This document shows positions 61,913 through 64,000 of a DNA stretch of 64,000 bases, one piece after another. The notes below the pieces were generated by a model, which worked only from the letters and a program-made list of their open reading frames with translations, had not been told where the DNA came from and searched no databases. Source of the DNA: Bacillus sp. FJAT-45037 (GTDB lineage Bacteria > Bacillota > Bacilli > Bacillales > Bacillaceae_D); the NCBI RefSeq assembly GCF_002797325.1, contig NZ_KZ454938.1, positions 1,376,267 through 1,440,266 on the forward strand, given 5' to 3'. The position numbers and the translations under genes were made by a program. Positions within the stretch are counted from its first letter, which is position 1, and each line of letters begins with the position of its first letter.

Positions 61913-62331
61913 AGTAAATCCTCATCTCTATTATTTTATAATATGAATTTACCATAACCAGTAAATAATTCATAGTTACTAAGAATCATATTTATTACAA
62001 TTTTAATAAAATGAGGTAATATTTTTTTAAACCCCAACCAATCTTCCACTTCTATACCAAGTTATATTATTACTTTACATAATTAGGAAAATATTATCAC
62101 ATTTCCTTCCTTTTAAACTGATATTCTCTCCTTAGTAACATACCTCCCTATTGTTAGGAAGTTCAGCTAATCCAGAAAAGTAAGCAAACTATAGTTATTG
62201 CTGTCAAAGTAATTGGTTCATAATTTACTCTCCTATTCTTATCAACTTCTCTACTTACACTCACACACGACAAAAAAAGCATCAACAAATTAAATGCTCC
62301 GAAAAAGAAATATAAAATTTAAATTGTAAAT
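61913..62331. other. AT-rich intergenic debris
   Basis: No complete gene seen. A minus-strand frame with REVDKNRRVNYEPITLTAIT and a hydrophobic end (IVCLLFWIS) may be a remnant of a membrane protein (about 62170-62290). A weak AGCAT...ATGCT hairpin with seven T residues lies at about 62273-62300. Confidence 0.3.
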
Positions 62332-62427
62332 CTAAAGTAATAAAAAGAATAATAATAAAATTGGAATAGTAATAAAGATAATTCCGAAACAACCTATAGT
62401 AGTTAAAATATTTCCACCCTTTTGCAT
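62332..62427 (-). CDS. Possible 31-residue hydrophobic peptide
   Basis: ATG 62427 opens MQKGGNILTTIGCFGIIFIT, ending IPILLLFFLLL and TAG. It is a single transmembrane helix with a short positive N-terminus. GAGG lies 12 bases upstream, which is far. It could be a membrane peptide of toxin type or a chance frame in AT-rich DNA. Confidence 0.3.
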   Translation of the reverse strand: MQKGGNILTTIGCFGIIFITIPILLLFFLLL

Positions 62428-62452
62428 ACTATTCCGAAATCCTCAGTTCTTA

Positions 62453-62527
62453 TGATAAACATCAATTCACTATTAATATCGACTATAACGATAAGAGTGG
62501 AGATATTGTTTGGAATCCAGCTTCATA
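62453..62527 (+). pseudogene. Second copy of the 3' end of the gene at 57131
   Basis: About 75 bases (YDKHQFTINIDYNDKSGDIV reading, then WNPAS stop) nearly identical to 57575-57649, with four or so substitutions. Either a tandem paralogue was mostly deleted or a rearrangement copied this end. Everything between the copies is mobile-element material. Confidence 0.8.
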
Positions 62528-62531
62528 AAGA

Positions 62532-62557
62532 CGTCTAAAAAGATGAGCTATGCTCAT
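62532..62557 (-). terminator. Terminator overlapping the mtnA stop codon
   Basis: AAAAGATGAGC-ATA-GCTCATCTTTTT. The TGA stop codon of mtnA lies within the hairpin. Confidence 0.85.
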
Positions 62558-63624
62558 CTTTTTTGTATATTTTTTAAGTTTTCCTGGTAACTTGGCTTTA
62601 TGATCCCCTCTTCGGTGATGATTGCTGTGATTAGTTCATGACTAGTCACGTCAAATGCGGGATTGTACGTTTTTATTCCTTTTGGTGCCATAGGTTCAAC
62701 ATACCATTTCGTGGTAATTTCTTCTGCTGAACGTTCTTCAATCAAGATCTCGTCTCCATTTTCACACGTTAAGTCGATCGTAGAAGTCGGTGCACATACA
62801 TAAAAAGGAATGTTGTAATGCTTCGCTAATATCGCTATGCCTGAAGTTCCAATCTTATTGGCTGTATCGCCATTAGCAGCGACTCGGTCACAGCCGACGA
62901 GAACCGCTTGTATCTTTCCTTCGTTCATGACAATTGAAGCCATGTTATCACATAGTAACGTCACGTCTATACCTGCTTCTGACAGTTCCCATGCAGTTAG
63001 TCTTGCGCCTTGTAATAAAGGACGTGTTTCTCCTGCATACACACGAAAATCATACCCCTTCTGCTTTCCTAAATAGATGGGTGCGAGTGCTGTACCGTAT
63101 TTCGCTGTCGCTATCGCCCCCGCATTGCAATGGGTAAGAATGCCCATTCCTGGCTTAAGTAAAGTGAGTGTATGTTTACCAATTGCTTCACAAACCTGTT
63201 CATCTTCTAATCTGATCAATTCTGCTTCTTTTCTTAACTCTTCTAAAATTTCATCGATGATCGGTTCACCTTTTAACGAATGATTAAATCTCTTCTCCAT
63301 TCTGTCTAATGCCCAAAAAAGGTTGACTGCTGTCGGTCGAGAAGAAGCTAAGTAGTTTTTCATTTTTGTGAATCCGTCATACAGATCTCTTACACTCTCG
63401 GCATTCATTTTTTTCACACCTATGTACACGCCATATGCAGCAGCGATGCCAATAGCTGGCGCCCCTCTAACCTTCAAATGAACAATGGCTTCCCATACAT
63501 CCTCGGTTGTGGTTAATGTTTCGAATTTTTTTTGTCCAGGAAGTAATGTTTGATTGAGAATAATCACTGCATCATTGTCTTCAGACAGTTTCACAGACTG
63601 AATGGTATTTGCTGTGTTTATCAA
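62554..63624 (-). CDS. mtnA: S-methyl-5-thioribose-1-phosphate isomerase
   Basis: 356 residues. KVRGAPAIGIAAAYG near residue 50, ILTHCNAGAIATAKYGTAL with the active-site cysteine, VLVGCDRVAANGDTANKIGT with the catalytic aspartate, and FYVCAPTSTID are all present. It converts methylthioribose-1-phosphate to methylthioribulose-1-phosphate in methionine salvage. TTG 63624 follows GAGGAGG. Twelve bases separate it from mtnK upstream. Confidence 0.95.
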   Translation of the reverse strand: MINTANTIQSVKLSEDNDAVIILNQTLLPGQKKFETLTTTEDVWEAIVHLKVRGAPAIGIAAAYGVYIGVKKMNAESVRDLYDGFTKMKNYLASSRPTAVNLFWALDRMEKRFNHSLKGEPIIDEILEELRKEAELIRLEDEQVCEAIGKHTLTLLKPGMGILTHCNAGAIATAKYGTALAPIYLGKQKGYDFRVYAGETRPLLQGARLTAWELSEAGIDVTLLCDNMASIVMNEGKIQAVLVGCDRVAANGDTANKIGTSGIAILAKHYNIPFYVCAPTSTIDLTCENGDEILIEERSAEEITTKWYVEPMAPKGIKTYNPAFDVTSHELITAIITEEGIIKPSYQENLKNIQKR

Positions 63625-63636
63625 AGCGATTCCTCC

Positions 63637-64000
63637 TCAATTTTCAATAAGTGCTTTTTTGAAATCAGTACCTGAACGGAAATGTTCACTATTCAATATG
63701 AAGGATTTACCTAATTTAAGACAAAAGACTTCTGCCTCGACGCGTTTTGATTGATCACTGATTTCAGTAAGGTCTTTAACATGTGCGATCCCAATCACTC
63801 TTCGGCAAAGTTCCAATCCTGTAACAGCCGCAGCATCGCGAATGATACGGTCTAAATAATGGTCAATAAACCCGTCATACCCAGCTACCTGCTCTGTCAC
63901 TTTATGTTTGGCATCATGAATAAATTTACTCTTAAACAAATCGATCGTCTTCTCTATCGTCGTTTGCAAATAGGTTAGATGCGAATCACGTTTGTCTTTG
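63637..64000 (-). CDS. mtnK: 5-methylthioribose kinase, C-terminal part
   Basis: The frame remains open to the window edge (KDKRDSHLTYLQTTIEK upstream of the first possible start), so about 120 C-terminal residues are seen. AAAVTGLELCRRVIGIAHVKDLT and KRVEAEVFCLKLGKSFIL match the C-terminal helical lobe of MtnK. It phosphorylates methylthioribose for MtnA; the mtnK-mtnA order is as in B. subtilis. A SAM riboswitch would lie outside the window. Confidence 0.88.
   Translation of the reverse strand, partial: KDKRDSHLTYLQTTIEKTIDLFKSKFIHDAKHKVTEQVAGYDGFIDHYLDRIIRDAAAVTGLELCRRVIGIAHVKDLTEISDQSKRVEAEVFCLKLGKSFILNSEHFRSGTDFKKALIEN

Noticed and set aside
1-64000. CRISPR array, rRNA or tRNA genes
   Set aside because: No regularly spaced short repeats and no rRNA or cloverleaf-like sequence was noticed; a tRNAscan run would be decisive.

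Overview
The window looks like the chromosome of a low-to-moderate GC, endospore-forming member of the Bacillaceae, probably an environmental or alkaliphilic Bacillus-like species. The reasons are its close analogues of Bacillus subtilis yodTSRQ-kamA, ypvA, yhfP, ypcP, yojF-bshB2 and mtnKA genes, strong GGAGG ribosome sites with many TTG/GTG starts, and several spore-coat type genes. No rRNA, tRNA or CRISPR array was seen. The window ends inside mtnK.

Layout. 1-1.3 kb: a MarR regulator and an azoreductase with paired palindromic operators. 1.6-9.9 kb (minus strand): a lysine-to-beta-lysine catabolic operon (yodQ, yodR, yodS, yodT, a YokU-like protein, kamA, ablB) headed by a sigma-54 type activator. 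10-14.4 kb: a WrbA-type quinone reductase behind two identical MhqR-like palindromes, a YpvA helicase and an AlaX-type editing protein. 14.5-20.8 kb: a spore-surface island with two cysteine-rich CotZ-like proteins, an intact endospore-appendage (Ena) subunit, a decayed Ena paralogue, a protein with a likely S-Ena type domain, a 423-residue fibre-like protein, small coat-type genes, and a decayed segmental duplication. 21.2-24.6 kb: a proC-proB-proA proline operon. 24.6-41.3 kb: mostly housekeeping and membrane genes, including a TetR/MmpL export cassette, an uncharacterised ~170-bp hairpin element, HemD, PepF, a CDGSH protein and an ion-transporter-superfamily permease.

41.4-49.7 kb is a manganese-oxidase (mnx) locus: a 1225-residue multicopper oxidase (MnxG), the small partners MnxF and MnxE, MnxD-, MnxB- and MnxA-like genes, a Sco copper chaperone downstream, and two flanking coat-type genes that seem to carry the same small beta-barrel fold. 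In known marine Bacillus spores this system deposits MnO2 on the spore surface, so both accessory islands concern the outside of the spore. Sigma-K-like -10 boxes (CATANNNTA) precede several of these genes, which suggests late mother-cell expression.

50-57.6 kb is ordinary chromosome (MFS transporter, RluF, aminotransferase, membrane-anchored serine protease, bacillithiol deacetylase, YpcP). 57.65-62.5 kb is a mobile-element scar: a complete IS21-family element next to a broken integrase, a frameshifted HNH nuclease, an EcsC-family gene and AT-rich debris. It is bracketed on the right by a second copy of the 3' end of the gene on its left. The window closes with mtnA and the 3' part of mtnK (methionine salvage).
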